DNA of 64,000 nt from Streptomyces lydicus (GTDB lineage Bacteria; Actinomycetota; Actinomycetes; Streptomycetales; Streptomycetaceae): the NCBI RefSeq assembly GCF_000717345.1, contig NZ_JNZA01000021.1, positions 54,902 to 118,901 of the forward strand, written 5' to 3'. The position numbers and the translations under genes were made by a program. How positions within the stretch are numbered: the stretch's first letter is position 1; the number at the start of each line of letters is the position of its first letter. The notes beneath the pieces were generated by a model. The model worked only from the letters and a program-made list of their open reading frames with translations, was not told where the DNA came from and searched no databases. Positions 44,901 to 57,200 of the stretch are shown here, one piece after another.

Positions 44901-47900
44901 GAGCTGAAGGCCGGTGCGTCCACCGCTGATTGTCCGACGGTCGTGCGGGAGCGCGCCGACGACAGCGACCCGGTGGTCATCGTCGGCATGGCCTGCCGGT
45001 TCCCCGGCGGGGTGCGCTCGCCCGATGATCTGTGGAGCCTGGTCGACACCGGAACCGATGCCATCGGCGACTTTCCCGACGACCGCGGCTGGGACCTGGC
45101 GACGCTCCATCACCCGGACCCGGAACGGATCGGGACGTCCTACGTCCGCCGGGGCGGCTTCGTGCGGGACGTGACGGACTTCGACGCGGAGTTCTTCGGG
45201 ATCAGCCCGCGGGAAGCCCTCGCCATGGACCCGCAGCAGCGGCTCCTGCTGGAAGTCGCGTGGGAGGCGCTGGAGCGCGCCGGGATCGACCCGGCGACGC
45301 TGGAGGGCAGCCGGACCGGCGTGTTCGCCGGGGCGATGCATTCCGGCTACGGGCCGAGCATGGAAGCGGCCGGGCACGGCGTCGCAGGACACCTGCTGAC
45401 CGGCACCAGCGCGAGCGTGATCTCCGGGCGGATCTCCTACGTCCTCGGCCTGAACGGGCCCGCGCTGACCGTGGACACCGCGTGCTCGGCGTCGCTGGTC
45501 GCGTTGAACCAGGCGGTGCGGGCCGTGCGGGCCGGCGAGTGCTCGCTCGCCCTGGCCGGCGGGGTCACGGTCATGGCGACCCCCGGCATGTTCGTGGAGC
45601 TCTCCCGCCAGCGGGTGCTGGCCGCCGATGGCCGCTGCAAAGCCTTCTCCCTGCAGGCGGACGGCACCGGTTGGGGCGAGGGCGCGGGCATGCTCGTCGT
45701 CGAACGGCTCTCGGACGCCCGCCGCCACGGCCACCCCGTGCTGGCGGTCATCGCCGGCAGCGCCATCAACTCCGACGGCGCCTCCAACGGGCTGTCCGCG
45801 CCGAGCGGCGTCGCCCAGCAGCGCGTCATCGCGGACGCTCTGGCCGATGCCGGGCTCGCGCCGCAGCAGGTCGACGCCGTGGAGGCGCACGGGACGGGCA
45901 CCGCCCTCGGCGACCCGATCGAGGCCAACGCCCTGCTGGCCGCCTACGGGCGTGACCGGGACCGGCCGCTGTGGCTGGGGTCCCTCAAATCCAACATCGG
46001 GCATGCGCAGGCGGCAGCGGGCGTCGGTGGTGTCATCAAGATGGTCCAGGCCATCCGGAACGCGACCCTGCCCGCCACGCTGCACGTCGACGAGCCGTCC
46101 CCGCACGTGGACTGGGCGGCCGGGTCGGTGGCCCTGCTCGACCGGGCCCGTCCCTGGCCGGACACCGGCGAGCCCCGGCGCGGCGGCGTTTCCTCGTTCG
46201 GGATCAGCGGCACCAACGCGCACGTGATCCTGGCGGAGCCGCCCGCCGAGGACGGACCCGCCGAAGAGCCGGTGCGGCCGCCCGTGGTGCCGGTCGTTCT
46301 GTCGGCCCGGACACCGGAAGCGCTGCGGGCGCAGGCCCGGACGCTGGCCGCCGGGCCGCTCGACCCGGTGTGCGCGGCGCCGGCCCTGACCGCCAGGACC
46401 TCCCTCGACGAGCGCGCCGTGGTGATCGCCCGTGACCGGCAGGAGGCCGACCGGGCCCTGGACGCGCTGGCCCGCGCCGAACAGGCCCCCGGCGTCGTCA
46501 CCGGCCGCGCGGGCGAGCCCGGCCGGACCGTTCTGGTCTTCCCCGGACAGGGCGGCCAGTGGCGGGGCATGGCCTCGGCGCTGGCCGCCGAAAGCCCCGT
46601 GTTCGCTGCCCGGCTGGCCGAGTGCGAGCGCGCGCTCGCGCCGTACATCGACTGGTCGCTGGCCGACGTCCTGGACGGCGCGCCCCTGCTCGACCGGATC
46701 GACGTCGTGCAGCCCGCTCTGTGGGCCGTGATGGTGTCGCTGGCCGAGCTGTGGCGGTCGGCCGGGGTCGTTCCTGACGCCGTGATCGGCCACTCCCAGG
46801 GCGAGATCGCCGCCGCCGTCGTGGCCGGGGCGCTCTCCCTCGACGACGGCGCCCGCGCCATCGCGTTGCGCAGCCGCATGGCCCTTGACCTGATGGGCAC
46901 GGGGGCGATGGCCGTGATCCCGCTGCCCGCGGAGCGGGTGCGGGAACGACTCGGCACGCTGAGCATCGCCGCGGTCAACGGACCGGCCACCACCGCCGTG
47001 GCCGGAGCCCCGGACGCGATCGCCGAGCTGGTCGACGCCTACCGGGCCGAGGGCATCAACGCCCGGGTGATCCCGGCTGCCTTCGCCTCGCACTGCCCGG
47101 CGGTCGAACCGATCCGCGAGAAGCTCCTGGCCGAGCTGGCGTGGCTGGCGCCGCGCACCGGCGAGATCGCCATGATGTCCTCGGTCACCGCCGACTGGCA
47201 GGAGGGCTGCGAGCTCGACGCGTCCTACTGGTACCGGAACCTGCGGCACACCGTGCGCTTCCAGGAGGCGGTCGAAGCACTCATCGCCTCCGGCCACACC
47301 ACGTTCGTCGAGGTCGGCCCGCACCCGGTGCTGGTCGGCAGCATCGGCCAGATCCTCGAGGAGGCCGGGGCCGACGGGATCGTGACCGGCTCGCTGCGCC
47401 GCGACGACGGCGGCCTGCACCGGTTCCTCACCTCCGCCGCCGAGGCCCACGTCCAGGGCCTGCCCCTGGCGTGGGAACGGCTCACCGGAACGGCCGCCGG
47501 CCACGTCGACCTGCCCACCTATCCCTTCCAGCGACGTCGCTACTGGCTCACCGGCACGGCCGGGCCGTCCGGCACGGCCGACCTCGGCCAGGCCCCGGGC
47601 GACCACCCCCTGCTCGGCGCGGCCGTCGAACTCGGCGACGGCGAGACGGTGTTCACCGGGCGGCTCTCGACCCGCACCCAGCCTTGGCTGGCCGATCACG
47701 CCCTGTCGGGGACCGTCGTCGTACCGGGCACCGCGTTCCTGGAGATGGCACTGCACGCGGGCGCGAAGGCCGGCACGGTGGGGGCACCCCCGGCCGAAGG
47801 CTGGGGGAGGATCGAGGAACTGACGGTCTCCACCCTGATGGAACTCCCGGAGGACGGCGCCGTCGACGTGCGCGTCCGGGTGGCGGGCGAGGACGGCAAC

Positions 47901-50900
47901 GGCCTGCGGACCTGCCGGATATCGGGCCGGGCGACCGACGGTGAGTGGATCGAGCACGCCACCGGCACCCTCGGCCCCGACACGGCCACGGCACCGGCCC
48001 CCATGGGCTGGCCGCCGGCCGACGCGACGCCGGTACCGCTGGCCCGCATGTACGAGGACCTCGGCCTGCAAGGGCACGAGTACGGGCCGGTGTTCCAGGG
48101 GCTGCGAGCCGCCTGGCGACGCGACGGCGAGCAGTTCTCCGAGGCCGTCCTGCCCGAGCCGGAGGCCGCGAACGCGGGGGCCTACCACCTGCACCCGGCT
48201 CTGCTCGACGCGTCCCTGCACGGCCTGATCGCCGACGCCCCGGGCCGCGCGGGGCAGCGCATGCAGCCGCTGCGCTGGCGCGGAGTGTCCCTGTTCGGTA
48301 CGGGTGGCCAGGCGTCCCTGCGGGTGCACGCGGCGCCCGCCGTGGACGGCGGGCTCCCCCTGACCCTGCTCGACGCCTCGGGAGACCCGGCGGGGCTCGT
48401 CGAGTCGCTGGAACTGTGCCCGGTCGCCGCGGGCCGCCCGGCCGATCCCGCCGCCGTGGCGCGCGACTCCCTGTTCGCGCTGGACTGGGAACCGCTGCCC
48501 GAGCCGGCGGCCGGATCGCCGGCCGGACAGGTGCCCGTCCCGTGGGACGCCCTCAGCCTGGACGCGCTGCTCGCGGCGGCTGAGCCACCCGAGCACACCG
48601 TCGTGGCCTGCCCGGCCGGCGAGGACGGAACCGGTGCGGCGACGGCGGCCAGGCACGCGGCCCACCGGACGCGGGAGCTGCTCGGCCGGTGGCTTGCCGA
48701 GGACCGGCTCGCCGGGTCCCGGCTGGTGCTGGTGACCCGTGGTGCCGTGGCCGTCCGGCCCGGCGAGACCGTCCGGGACCTCGCGCAGGCGGCGATCTGG
48801 GGCCTGGTGCGGACAGCGCAGGTCGAGCACCCGGGCCGGTTCGTCCTGGTCGATCTCGCCCCTGACGCCACCGAGGTTCCGGCCGCGGCACTGGCGTCGG
48901 ACGAGAACCAGGTGGCGGTCCGTGGCGGCGCCGACTGCACCGTCCTCGTGCCGAGGCTCGTGTCCGCGGTGGGTGACCCCGCGCTCCGGCTCCCCGACGA
49001 CGCGCCGGCCTGGCGCCTCGACATCCCCGAACGCGGCACCCTCACCGCCCTGGAGGTCCGGCCCTGCCCCGAGGCCGCCGCCGAACCCGGCCCCGGCCGG
49101 GTCCGGATCGCGGTGCGCGCCGCCGGGCTCAACTTCCACGACGTCCTGGGCGCGCTCGACATGCACCCCGGCGACCCCGGGCCGCTCGGTCTGGAAGGCG
49201 CGGGTGTGGTCACCGCGACCGGGCCCGGTGTCACCGGACTGGCCATCGGCGACCGGGTGATGGGCCTGTTCCCCGCCGCGTTCGGCACGGTGGCCCACGC
49301 CGACCACCGCACCCTCGTCAAGGTCCCCGACGGCTGGTCGTTCACCCGGGCCGCCGCCGTACCGGTCGCCCACCTGACCGCCCTGCACGCTCTGCTCGAA
49401 CTGGGAGGCGTGCGCGCGGGCGACTGCGTCCTGATCCATGCCGGGGCGGGCGGCGTCGGCATGGCCGCCGTCCAGCTGGCCCGGCACCTGGGCGCGGAGG
49501 TCTACGCGACCGCGAGTCCCGCCAAGTGGCCCGCACTGCGTGCCCTCGGCGTCGACGACGACCACCTCGCCTCGTCCCGCGAACCCGGATTCGGCGCACG
49601 CTTCGGCGCGGGTGGCCGGCGCATGGCGGTCGTCCTGAACTCGCTGACCGGCGAGCTCGTCGACGAGTCGCTGCGGCTGCTGCGTCCTGGCGGGCTCCTG
49701 GTCGAACTGGGCAGGACCGACCCGCGCGATCCGGCGGAGGTGGCCGCCGCGCATCCCGGTGCGCGCTACCGGGCGTGCAACCTCCTCCAGTTGCCGCCCG
49801 AGCACCTCGGCCGCCTCCTGAACCGAGCGGTCGAGCTGTTCGCCGAGGGCGCGTTCACCTGGCCCGCCGTCACCGACCTGGACGTCCGGCGCGCACCCGA
49901 AGCCTTCGGGCTGCTGCGCCGGGGCACCCACGTCGGCAAGGTCGTGCTCACCGTCCCGCCGGTCCTCGACCCGGACGGAACCGTCCTGATCACCGGCGGG
50001 ACCGGCGCCGTCGGCCGGGCCCTCGCACGGCACCTGGTCGCCGCACACGGCGCACGACGGCTGCTGCTGGCCGGACGCCGCGGCGGTGACGCGCCCGGAG
50101 CGGCCGGGCTGGCATCCGACCTGAAGGGGCTCGGCGCCGAGGTGAGGTTCGCGGCCGTGGACGTCGCCGACCGGGACGCCGTCGCCGCGATGGTCGAAGC
50201 CGTCCCCGACCGGCACCCGTTGACCGCCGTGATCCACGCCGCGGGCGTGGTGGACGACGCGCCGGTCACCTCGCTGACTGCCGAACAGATCGACCGGGTG
50301 ATGCGCGTCAAGGCCGACGGGGCCTGGCATCTGCACGAGCTGACCGCGGGTCACCCGCTCACCGCGTTCGTCCTGGTCTCCTCGGTCATGGGGACGCTCG
50401 GCGGCGCCGGGCAGGGCGGCTACACCGCCGCCAACGCGTTCCTCGACGCACTCGCCGTGCACCGCCGCGCGCAGGGGCTGCCCGCCCTCGCACTGGCCTG
50501 GGGTCTGTGGGACGACCCGGACGGCATGATCGGCGCCCTCACCGCCGCCGACCGCGCCCGCTTCGCCCGGGCCGGGCTCGTGGAGATGGCTCCCGAGCAC
50601 GGCTTGGCCCTGCTGGAGGCGGCACTGCCGTCACCGCACGCCGTCCTGGCGCCCGTCCGGCTCGACCGCGAGGTCCTGCGCGACCTCGGAACGGACCTGC
50701 CGCCGGTCCTGCGCGGGGTGGTGGCGGCCGCCGGAGCGGGGCGGCCCGGCAACGTCCCCGCACACCTGCGACACCGGCCGCTGCGCGACGAGCTGCCCGG
50801 CCTGACCCCCGGTGAACGCGCCGGGATCCTGGCCGACCTGATCCGGACCCACATGGCCGCCGTTCTGGGCTCCCGGCCCGAGGCGATCCAGGACGACAGG

Positions 50901-51182
50901 CCGTTCGGCGAGCTCGGCTTCGACTCGCTCACCTCGGTCGAGTTCCGCAACCGCCTCAGCACGGCGACGGACCTCAAGCTCCCCCTCACCCTGCTGTTCG
51001 AGGCGCCGACGCTTTCCGAGCTCGTCGCCGTCCTGGACGCCGAACTCGTACCGCCCGAGGAGACACCGGCCGCCCCGGAGGACTCCTTCGGGGACATCGA
51101 AGCGGACGTGACGGCACTCGTCGAAGCCGCGACCGCCGAGGAACTCCTCGACTTCATCGACCGTGAGCTCTCCGGCTCCTGA
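41967..51182 (+). CDS. Type I modular PKS: KSQ-AT-ACP / KS-AT-DH-ER-KR-ACP
   Basis: 3071 residues. The loading module has KSQ (15-421) with Gln168 instead of Cys in [11 protein letters not shown] (534-830) with Ser626 in AHSQGE and YASH at 725, and ACP (Ser941). Module 1 has KS (Cys1173, His1308 in EAHGTGT), AT (Ser1610, FASH at 1706), DH (His1911 in [10 protein letters not shown], Asp2081), ER ([15 protein letters not shown] near 2491), KR (TGGTGAVG near 2677; Ser2806, Tyr2819, Asn2823; VDD at 2762, B-type) and ACP (Ser2987), then a C-terminal docking helix. KSQ decarboxylates the extender to make a starter; module 1 adds one fully reduced unit. YASH suggests methylmalonyl for the loader; FASH is ambiguous. 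ATG 41967 is preferred over an in-frame GTG 41889. A 28-bp mini-repeat interrupts DH. Confidence 0.94.
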   Translation: MDIAEHGMRDLPSRAVAVVGIGCRFPQADGPGAFWRLLRRGGDAITDRRAGRGPARGGFLDRVDGFDPGFFGISQREAVVMDPQQRLALELAWEALEDARTLPAVLESSRTGVFLGAIADDFATLLHGLGPDAVTGHTLTGLQRGVIANRISYALGLNGPSLVVDTGQSSSLAAVHLACASLRVGESDLALAGGVNLILAPESTLALERAGTLSADGRCFTFDARANGYVRGEGGGVVVLKLLEAAVRDGDRIHAVIRGSALNNDGATETLPTPGRASQERVLRAACADAGVEPGTVRYVELHGSGTRVGDPIEAAALGATLGSARTKDAPLLVGSVKTNIGHLEGAAGIAGFIKAVLCLGARELVPSLNHSGPGERIPLDALQLRVNTETRSWPSPEEPLIAGVSSFGIGGTNCHVILSDWHGLSDWQGARRGAARAGGEGDAGALPWVLSGRDAPALRDQAARLRAHVAARPELGVASVARSLAVTRTTFEHRAVVVAHGRDGFLAELAARSAGQPSAAVVEGRHEGPPVRPVFVFPGQGSQWAGMAAELLETAPVFADRIGACADALRPYVNWSLTDVLRGVPGAPPLEGDEVIQPALWAVMVSLAALWRSVGVEPAAVVAHSQGEIAAATAMGALSLQDGARIVALRSRVLNRIAGRGGLLSVALPAEQVRRDLVAVATSLSIAAVNGPAHTVVAGPGAALDALAAHYGQEVRTRRVPIDYASHSADVEELREELLTAFAGIAPRSIGVPFHSTVTAEPIDTAELDAGYWFRNLREPVRFGPAVEGLLLSGHSTFLEVSPHPVLAMGVRQAIDAYGGDGAALSTLRRGHGDRHRFLTAAAEAFVHGVAVDWAALLPGSAPLTDLPTYPFQRRSCWPPGMPGATVTEQAPDATPAPAPAVDRRSMLELVQSLTAVVLGAGSAGDVRPGRTFREMGLDSAMTLELRERLSVATGLNLASTLLYDHPGPAALAAAIGELKAGASTADCPTVVRERADDSDPVVIVGMACRFPGGVRSPDDLWSLVDTGTDAIGDFPDDRGWDLATLHHPDPERIGTSYVRRGGFVRDVTDFDAEFFGISPREALAMDPQQRLLLEVAWEALERAGIDPATLEGSRTGVFAGAMHSGYGPSMEAAGHGVAGHLLTGTSASVISGRISYVLGLNGPALTVDTACSASLVALNQAVRAVRAGECSLALAGGVTVMATPGMFVELSRQRVLAADGRCKAFSLQADGTGWGEGAGMLVVERLSDARRHGHPVLAVIAGSAINSDGASNGLSAPSGVAQQRVIADALADAGLAPQQVDAVEAHGTGTALGDPIEANALLAAYGRDRDRPLWLGSLKSNIGHAQAAAGVGGVIKMVQAIRNATLPATLHVDEPSPHVDWAAGSVALLDRARPWPDTGEPRRGGVSSFGISGTNAHVILAEPPAEDGPAEEPVRPPVVPVVLSARTPEALRAQARTLAAGPLDPVCAAPALTARTSLDERAVVIARDRQEADRALDALARAEQAPGVVTGRAGEPGRTVLVFPGQGGQWRGMASALAAESPVFAARLAECERALAPYIDWSLADVLDGAPLLDRIDVVQPALWAVMVSLAELWRSAGVVPDAVIGHSQGEIAAAVVAGALSLDDGARAIALRSRMALDLMGTGAMAVIPLPAERVRERLGTLSIAAVNGPATTAVAGAPDAIAELVDAYRAEGINARVIPAAFASHCPAVEPIREKLLAELAWLAPRTGEIAMMSSVTADWQEGCELDASYWYRNLRHTVRFQEAVEALIASGHTTFVEVGPHPVLVGSIGQILEEAGADGIVTGSLRRDDGGLHRFLTSAAEAHVQGLPLAWERLTGTAAGHVDLPTYPFQRRRYWLTGTAGPSGTADLGQAPGDHPLLGAAVELGDGETVFTGRLSTRTQPWLADHALSGTVVVPGTAFLEMALHAGAKAGTVGAPPAEGWGRIEELTVSTLMELPEDGAVDVRVRVAGEDGNGLRTCRISGRATDGEWIEHATGTLGPDTATAPAPMGWPPADATPVPLARMYEDLGLQGHEYGPVFQGLRAAWRRDGEQFSEAVLPEPEAANAGAYHLHPALLDASLHGLIADAPGRAGQRMQPLRWRGVSLFGTGGQASLRVHAAPAVDGGLPLTLLDASGDPAGLVESLELCPVAAGRPADPAAVARDSLFALDWEPLPEPAAGSPAGQVPVPWDALSLDALLAAAEPPEHTVVACPAGEDGTGAATAARHAAHRTRELLGRWLAEDRLAGSRLVLVTRGAVAVRPGETVRDLAQAAIWGLVRTAQVEHPGRFVLVDLAPDATEVPAAALASDENQVAVRGGADCTVLVPRLVSAVGDPALRLPDDAPAWRLDIPERGTLTALEVRPCPEAAAEPGPGRVRIAVRAAGLNFHDVLGALDMHPGDPGPLGLEGAGVVTATGPGVTGLAIGDRVMGLFPAAFGTVAHADHRTLVKVPDGWSFTRAAAVPVAHLTALHALLELGGVRAGDCVLIHAGAGGVGMAAVQLARHLGAEVYATASPAKWPALRALGVDDDHLASSREPGFGARFGAGGRRMAVVLNSLTGELVDESLRLLRPGGLLVELGRTDPRDPAEVAAAHPGARYRACNLLQLPPEHLGRLLNRAVELFAEGAFTWPAVTDLDVRRAPEAFGLLRRGTHVGKVVLTVPPVLDPDGTVLITGGTGAVGRALARHLVAAHGARRLLLAGRRGGDAPGAAGLASDLKGLGAEVRFAAVDVADRDAVAAMVEAVPDRHPLTAVIHAAGVVDDAPVTSLTAEQIDRVMRVKADGAWHLHELTAGHPLTAFVLVSSVMGTLGGAGQGGYTAANAFLDALAVHRRAQGLPALALAWGLWDDPDGMIGALTAADRARFARAGLVEMAPEHGLALLEAALPSPHAVLAPVRLDREVLRDLGTDLPPVLRGVVAAAGAGRPGNVPAHLRHRPLRDELPGLTPGERAGILADLIRTHMAAVLGSRPEAIQDDRPFGELGFDSLTSVEFRNRLSTATDLKLPLTLLFEAPTLSELVAVLDAELVPPEETPAAPEDSFGDIEADVTALVEAATAEELLDFIDRELSGS
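47782..47809 (+). repeat. 28-bp hairpin mini-repeat inside PKS DH domain
   Basis: Starts GGGCACCCCCGGCCGAAGG. It is the reverse complement of 54606-54633 except for one base. It can fold into a stem of CCCCC/GGGGG with AGCC/GGCC around a TTC loop. It adds an in-frame stretch (GAPPAEGWG) at residues ~1939-1947, at a loop in DH where length varies. Confidence 0.7.
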
Positions 51183-51207
51183 CCCGCCTACGGAGGACCG
51201 ATCCGTC

Positions 51208-54200
51208 ATGGGATCAGAATCAAACGAGAAGCTGCTCGGGTACCTCAAGCGCGTCACCCTCGACCTGCACCAGGCACGCGAGCGCCTGCGCGAGCTGGAG
51301 GAGGGTGACCGCGAGCCGATCGCGATCGTCGGTATGGCGTGCCGGTACCCGGGCGGGATCGACTCGCCGGCCGCCCTGTGGCGGCTGCTGGCCTCGGGCG
51401 GGGAGACCGTCGGCGCGTTCCCCCGGGACCGGGGCTGGGACGACGGCCTGCACGACCCCGGGAACGGCGGCCGAAGCCTGACGGGCTCCGGCGGCTTCCT
51501 CTACGACGCGGCGGACTTCGACGCGGGCTTCTTCGGCATCAGCCCGCGCGAGGCCCTGGCCATGGATCCGCAGCAACGGCTGCTGCTGGAGACCGCCTGG
51601 CGGGCCTTCGAGGACGCCGGGATCGACCCGGAGTCGGTGCGCGACACCGAGACCGGCGTGTTCACCGGGCTGTCCTGCAACGACTACGGGCTGGGGTCCG
51701 GCGACGTGCCCGAGGAGGCCGAGGGGTTCCTGACGACCGGGACGGCGGGCGGCGTCGCGTCCGGCCGGATCTCCTACACGCTCGGCCTGCGCGGCCCGGC
51801 GCTCACCGTGGAGACGGCCTGCTCGTCCTCGCTGGTCGCGCTGCACCTGGCCGTCCAGTCGCTGCGCCGCGGCGAGTGCACGATGGCGCTGGCGGGCGGC
51901 GCGACGATCATGGCCACACCGCAGCTGTTCACCGAGTTCACCCGCATGCAGGGCCTGTCGCCGGACGGCCGGTGCCGCCCGTTCTCGGCCGCCGCCGCGG
52001 GCAGCGGGTTGTCCGAGGGCGTGGGCGTGCTGCTGGTGGAACGGCTGTCGGACGCGAGGCGGCTCGGCCACCCCGTGCTGGCCGTGGTGCGCGGCAGCGC
52101 GGTGAACCAGGACGGCACCAGCAACGGCTTCACCGCACCGAGCGGCTCCGCGCAACAGCGGGTGATCCGGCAGGCGTTGAAGGACGCACGACTGTCACCC
52201 GGCGACGTCCAGGTGGTGGAGGCGAGCAGCACCGGCACCCCGCTCGGCGACCCGATCGAGGCGCGCGCCCTGCTGGCCGCCTACCGGAGTGAGCGGGACC
52301 AGCCGTTGCGGCTCGGCTCGCTGAAGCCCAACATCGGGCACTCCCAGGCGGCGGCGGGAGTCGCCGGGGTCATGAAGACGGTGCTGTCGATGCGGTACGG
52401 CAGGCTCCCCGCCACCCTGCACGTGGCGGAGCCCACCCCGCACGTCGACTGGCCGTCGGGCGCGGTCGAGCTCGTCGCCGAGGAGACCGCGTGGCCCGAG
52501 ACGTCGGGGCCAAAACGCGCTGCGGTGTCCTCGCAGGGCATCAGCGGCACCAACGCGCACGTGATCATCGAAGAAGCTCCGGTCGTCCTCGAAGAGGCAC
52601 CGGCCGGCGAGGAGCTCCGGCCCGCCGGGCAGGACGGGCCGCACCTGCTGACCCTGTCGGCCAAGACACCGGCCGCGCTCGCCGAACTCACCGCGCGCTA
52701 CGCCGAGTTGCTCGCCGACGGCGCCGACGGCGACCAGCTCGCGTCGATCTGCCGGACCACGAGCCTCGGGCGGGCGCACTTCACGCACCGGCTCACGGCC
52801 GTCGCCTCCTCCTGTGCCGAGCTGCGGGACCTCCTCACCCGGACGCGCCAGGGCGAGGCGCCGCCGCCCGGCGTCCGGGTCGGCGCGCGGGCCCCGGAGA
52901 CCGGTCAAGGCCCGGTGTTCCTCTTCACCGGCCGCCCGGACCCCCTCCACGCCGACGCGGCCGCCGAACTGGCCGAGGCCGAGCCGGCCTTCGGCCGCGC
53001 CTTGGACCGGTGCGCCGAGGCGTCCGGCGGCCGGCCGTCGCCGTTCGCCGTCGCGTACGCGCTCGCCGAGCTGTGGCGGTCGTGGGGCGTGGAGCCCGCC
53101 GCCGTCCTCGGCCACGGCACCGGTGAGCTGGTGGCCGCGTGCGTCACGGGCACGATGTCCCTGGAAGACGCGCTGCGGGCGGCGGTCCGGACCTCGGCGG
53201 ACGCCGCCGAGCCGGAGCAATTCACCGACAACGTCGCCGCGTTGCTGCGCGACGGACACCGGACCTTCGTGGAGATCGGGCCCGCCTCGCCGCTCCTCGA
53301 CCGGTTCCGGGCGACCGGGCACAGCGCGTTCCTGTCGTCGCTGCGCGAAGGGCCAGAGGGAGGGGACGCCCGGCGCACGCTGCTCGACAGCGTCGGCGCG
53401 CTCTACACGCGGGGCGTCCGGATCGACTGGACGCGGGTGCACGGCGAGCCCGCCGGGCCGCCCGCCTCGCTGCCCGGATACCCGTTCCAGCGCGAGCGCT
53501 ACTGGCTCTGGACGGGAGGCCCCCACCGGGAACAGGCACCGGCACCCGGCGGGCCGCTGGTCGCGCAGGTACGGCTCGTCGGCGCCGACGGTACGCCCGT
53601 GGCGCTCGCCGACGGCGTACGCCTGGAAGCGGTGCCCGGCGCGCCCGAGCCCGCCGCGCCCGAAACGGAAGGGCCGGCCGCGCCCGGGACCGGGAACGCC
53701 GCCGAGCTGGTGGTCGGCATCGTCGGCCGGGCGCGCGGCGCCGCCGTCACCGGCGACGACCTGCACCTGCCGCTGCGGAGCCTGGGCATCGACTCGCTGA
53801 TCGCGATGGACATCCGGCACACCCTCGCCCGGCGGCTCGGCGTCGACATTCCGCTGCCCGACCTGCTGAACGGCCGGAGCGTCGCCGAGATCGCGCGGAC
53901 CGTCCAGGCGGCCCGCGGCAGCACGGACCGGACCGAGGAGCCCGGGAGCGCGCTGGTCGCCGACCCGGCGGCGCGCCACGAGCCGTTCCCGCTCACCGAC
54001 CTCCAGCACGCTTATCTGGTCGGCCGCACCGACGCCTTCGAGCTCGGCAACGTATCCACCTCCTTCCTCGTCGAGGTCGACGTCGAGGAGACCGACCTCG
54101 ACCGGCTCGCCGCCTCCTTCCGGCATCTCGTCAACCGGCACGACATGCTTCGCGCGGTCGTGTCCAGGGAGGGGCACCAGCGGGTGCTCGCCGAGGTCCC

Positions 54201-57200
54201 CGACTACCGGATCGCCACGGTCGACCTGCGGACGTGCGACGACGCCGAACGGGCCCGCCGCCTGGCGGAGATCCACGAGGAGATGCGGCACCAGACCTTC
54301 GACACCGAGGTCTGGCCGCTGTTCGACATCCGGGCGACCCTGCTCGACGCGCGCACGACCCGGCTGCACCTCAATGTCGACGCGCTGATCATGGACGGCC
54401 GGAGCGCCGGGCTGCTGTTCCAGGAATGGGCGGAGGTCTACCGCTCCGGGACGCCCACGAGGCCGGCCCCTGCCCTCACCTACCGCGACTACGTGCTCGC
54501 CGCCGCCGAGGCGGATGCCGCGCAGCGTGCGAAGTCGCTCGCCTACTGGCAGGCGCGCGTCGCCTCCCTCCCGTCCGCGCCCCGCCTGCCGCTGCGTCCG
54601 GACCCCTCCCCCAGTCTTCGGCCGGGGGTGCCCTCTTCCCGGCGGCCGGTGTTCACCCACCGCACGGGCCGGATCGAGCCGGCGGCATGGCAGCGCTTCA
54701 AGGACCGTGCCGCCGCGGCGGGCATCTCGCCCTCGGCCGCCCTGTGCACCGCGTACGCGCAGGTGCTGGGAGCCTGGAGCGCCTCGCCGCGCTTCACCCT
54801 CAACCTGCTGGCGTTCAACCGGCGGCCGCTGCACGAGGATGTCGGCAGGATCATCGGAAACCTCAGCGCGACCACCCTGCTGGAGGTGGACGCCGCCCCC
54901 GCCGAGGACTTCACCTCGGGCGCCAGGCGGCTGCAGAACCAGTTGCTGACGGACCTCGAACACGGGCACGTCAGCGGCGTCGAGGTGTTGCGCGAGCTCA
55001 ACCGCGCCCGGGGCGGTACCGGTTTGGCGAGCATGCCCGTGGTGTTCACCAGCACGATCGGCTTCTCGGGGCAGGGCGACGGTGAGCGTGGCGCGCTCAC
55101 GGCACTGACCACGCTCGGCGCCGCCGGCAGGCTGGCGTCCAGCTCGGTACGGACCCCGCAGGTGTGGCTCGACCACCAGGCTCTGGAGGAGGCCGGGGAA
55201 CTGGTCCTCAACTGGGACGTGGTGGAGGAGATGTTCCCCGACGGCGTCGTGGACGGGATGTGGGACGCCTACCTGGACCTGGTGCGGGACCTGTGCGGCG
55301 AGGGGGCGTGGCGTCGCCCGCCGTCCGTACTCGCGCCGGTGGCCGACCTGGAGCTTCGGCAGACGGTCAACGCCACGGACGCCCCCGTCCCCTCCGCGCT
55401 GCTGCACGACGGGTTCCTCCGGCAGGCCGCGAGCCGGCCGGACGCGCCCGCCGTCATCACCGCCACGCGGACCCTCGACTACGGCGAGGTGGACCGCCGC
55501 TCCGACCGGATCGCCCGGTGGCTGATCGACCGCGGCGCGGGTCCGGGCGTGCTCGTCGGCATCGTGATGGACAAGAGCTGGGAGCAGGTTGTCGCGGCGC
55601 TGGGCATCCTCAAGGCCGGGGCTGCCTATGTGCCGGTGGATGCGGCCATGCCCGGCCGCCGGCTGCGGATGATCGTGGAGAGCGCCGGTATCGAGCTGGT
55701 GCTGACCCGGTCGGCGGTCGCGGACGGGCTCGACCTGCCGGACGGAATCCGCTCGCTGCACGTCGACACCGAGCCGGCGGAGACCGTTGCGAGCAGCCCC
55801 TTGCCGCCTTCCCCGGCCAGGCCCGACGATCTGGCCTACGTCATCTTCACCTCGGGTTCCACCGGGGTGCCGAAGGGCGTGATGATCGAGCACGCCAGCG
55901 CGGTCAACACGATCCAGGACGTCAACGACCGGTTCGACGTGACCGCGGGCGACCGCGTCCTGGCCCTGTCCGCGCTCAACTTCGACCTCTCCGTCTACGA
56001 CGTGTTCGGCCTGCTCGCGGCCGGCGGAGCCCTGGTGCTGCCCGACGCGTCGGCGCAGCGTGAACCGGCCGCCTGGCTGGAACTGGTGAACCGGCACCGC
56101 GTGACGATCTGGAACAGCGTCCCCGCGCTGATGGACATGTTCGTCGCGCATGTGCGGGCCCTCGGCGGCCCGCCGTCGCTGCGCGTGGTGATGATGAGCG
56201 GCGACTGGATCCCCGTCACCCTCCCCGGAGCCATCGCCTCGACCCTGCCGAACGCGCGGGTCTGGAGCCTGGGCGGCGCGACCGAGGCGTCCATCTGGTC
56301 GATCCAGTACCCGATCACCCGCGTGGACCCGGAGTGGACGAGCATCCCGTACGGCAGGCCGATGCGGAACCAGCGTTTCCATGTGCTGGACGAGGCGTTG
56401 CGGCCGCGCCCGGCCTGGGTCCCCGGCGACCTGTACATCGCCGGTGCCGGCCTGGCCCGCGGCTACCTCGGCGACGAGGCGAAGACGCGTGCGGCGTTCC
56501 TGCGCCACCCGGTGACGGGAGAGCGGCTCTACCGGACCGGGGACCTCGGCCGTTACCTGCCGGACGGCACCATCGAGTTCCTGGGGCGCGCGGACTCCCA
56601 GGTGAAGATCCAGGGGCACCGGATCGAACTCGGCGAGGTCGAGGCGGCCCTGCTGCGCCGGCCGGACGTCCGCGCGGCGGCCGCGGTGGCCGAGGGCGAG
56701 CGGGGCGGCCCCAGACGGCTCGTCGGGTACGCCGTGTCGGGCGCCTCCGAGGACGAGCTGCGCGAGGCGCTCGGCCGGGAACTGCCCGGTTACATGGTGC
56801 CCGCCCGCATCGTCCTCCTGGACGAGCTGCCGCTGACCGACAACGGCAAGGTCAACCGCCGCCTCCTGCCGTCGCCCGAGGAGACGGCCCCGCGCTCCGG
56901 TGAGGCGGTCGCACCGCGCGATGCGGCCGAACGGCTCCTCGCCGAGATCTGGGCCGAGTTCTTCGAGCCCGCCTCCGAGTCGGTCGGCGTCACCGCGAAC
57001 TTCTTCGACCTCGGCGGCGACTCGATGCTCGCGGTGCGGATGATGGCCCGGATCCGGCAGCGCACCGGCCGGTCGCTGCCGGTGGCCACCCTGCTCGCCC
57101 GGCCGACCGTCGCCTCGCTCGCCGAGGTGCTGCGCGACCGGCCCGGCGACGAAGGCCGGGCAGCCCTGGTCACGCTCCGGGACACCGGGACCCGGCCACC

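Noticed and set aside
44169..50600. Minus-strand open frame of over 2100 codons opposite the PKS
   Set aside because: High-GC codon bias leaves the opposite strand free of stops. The translation is low-complexity with no recognisable domain.
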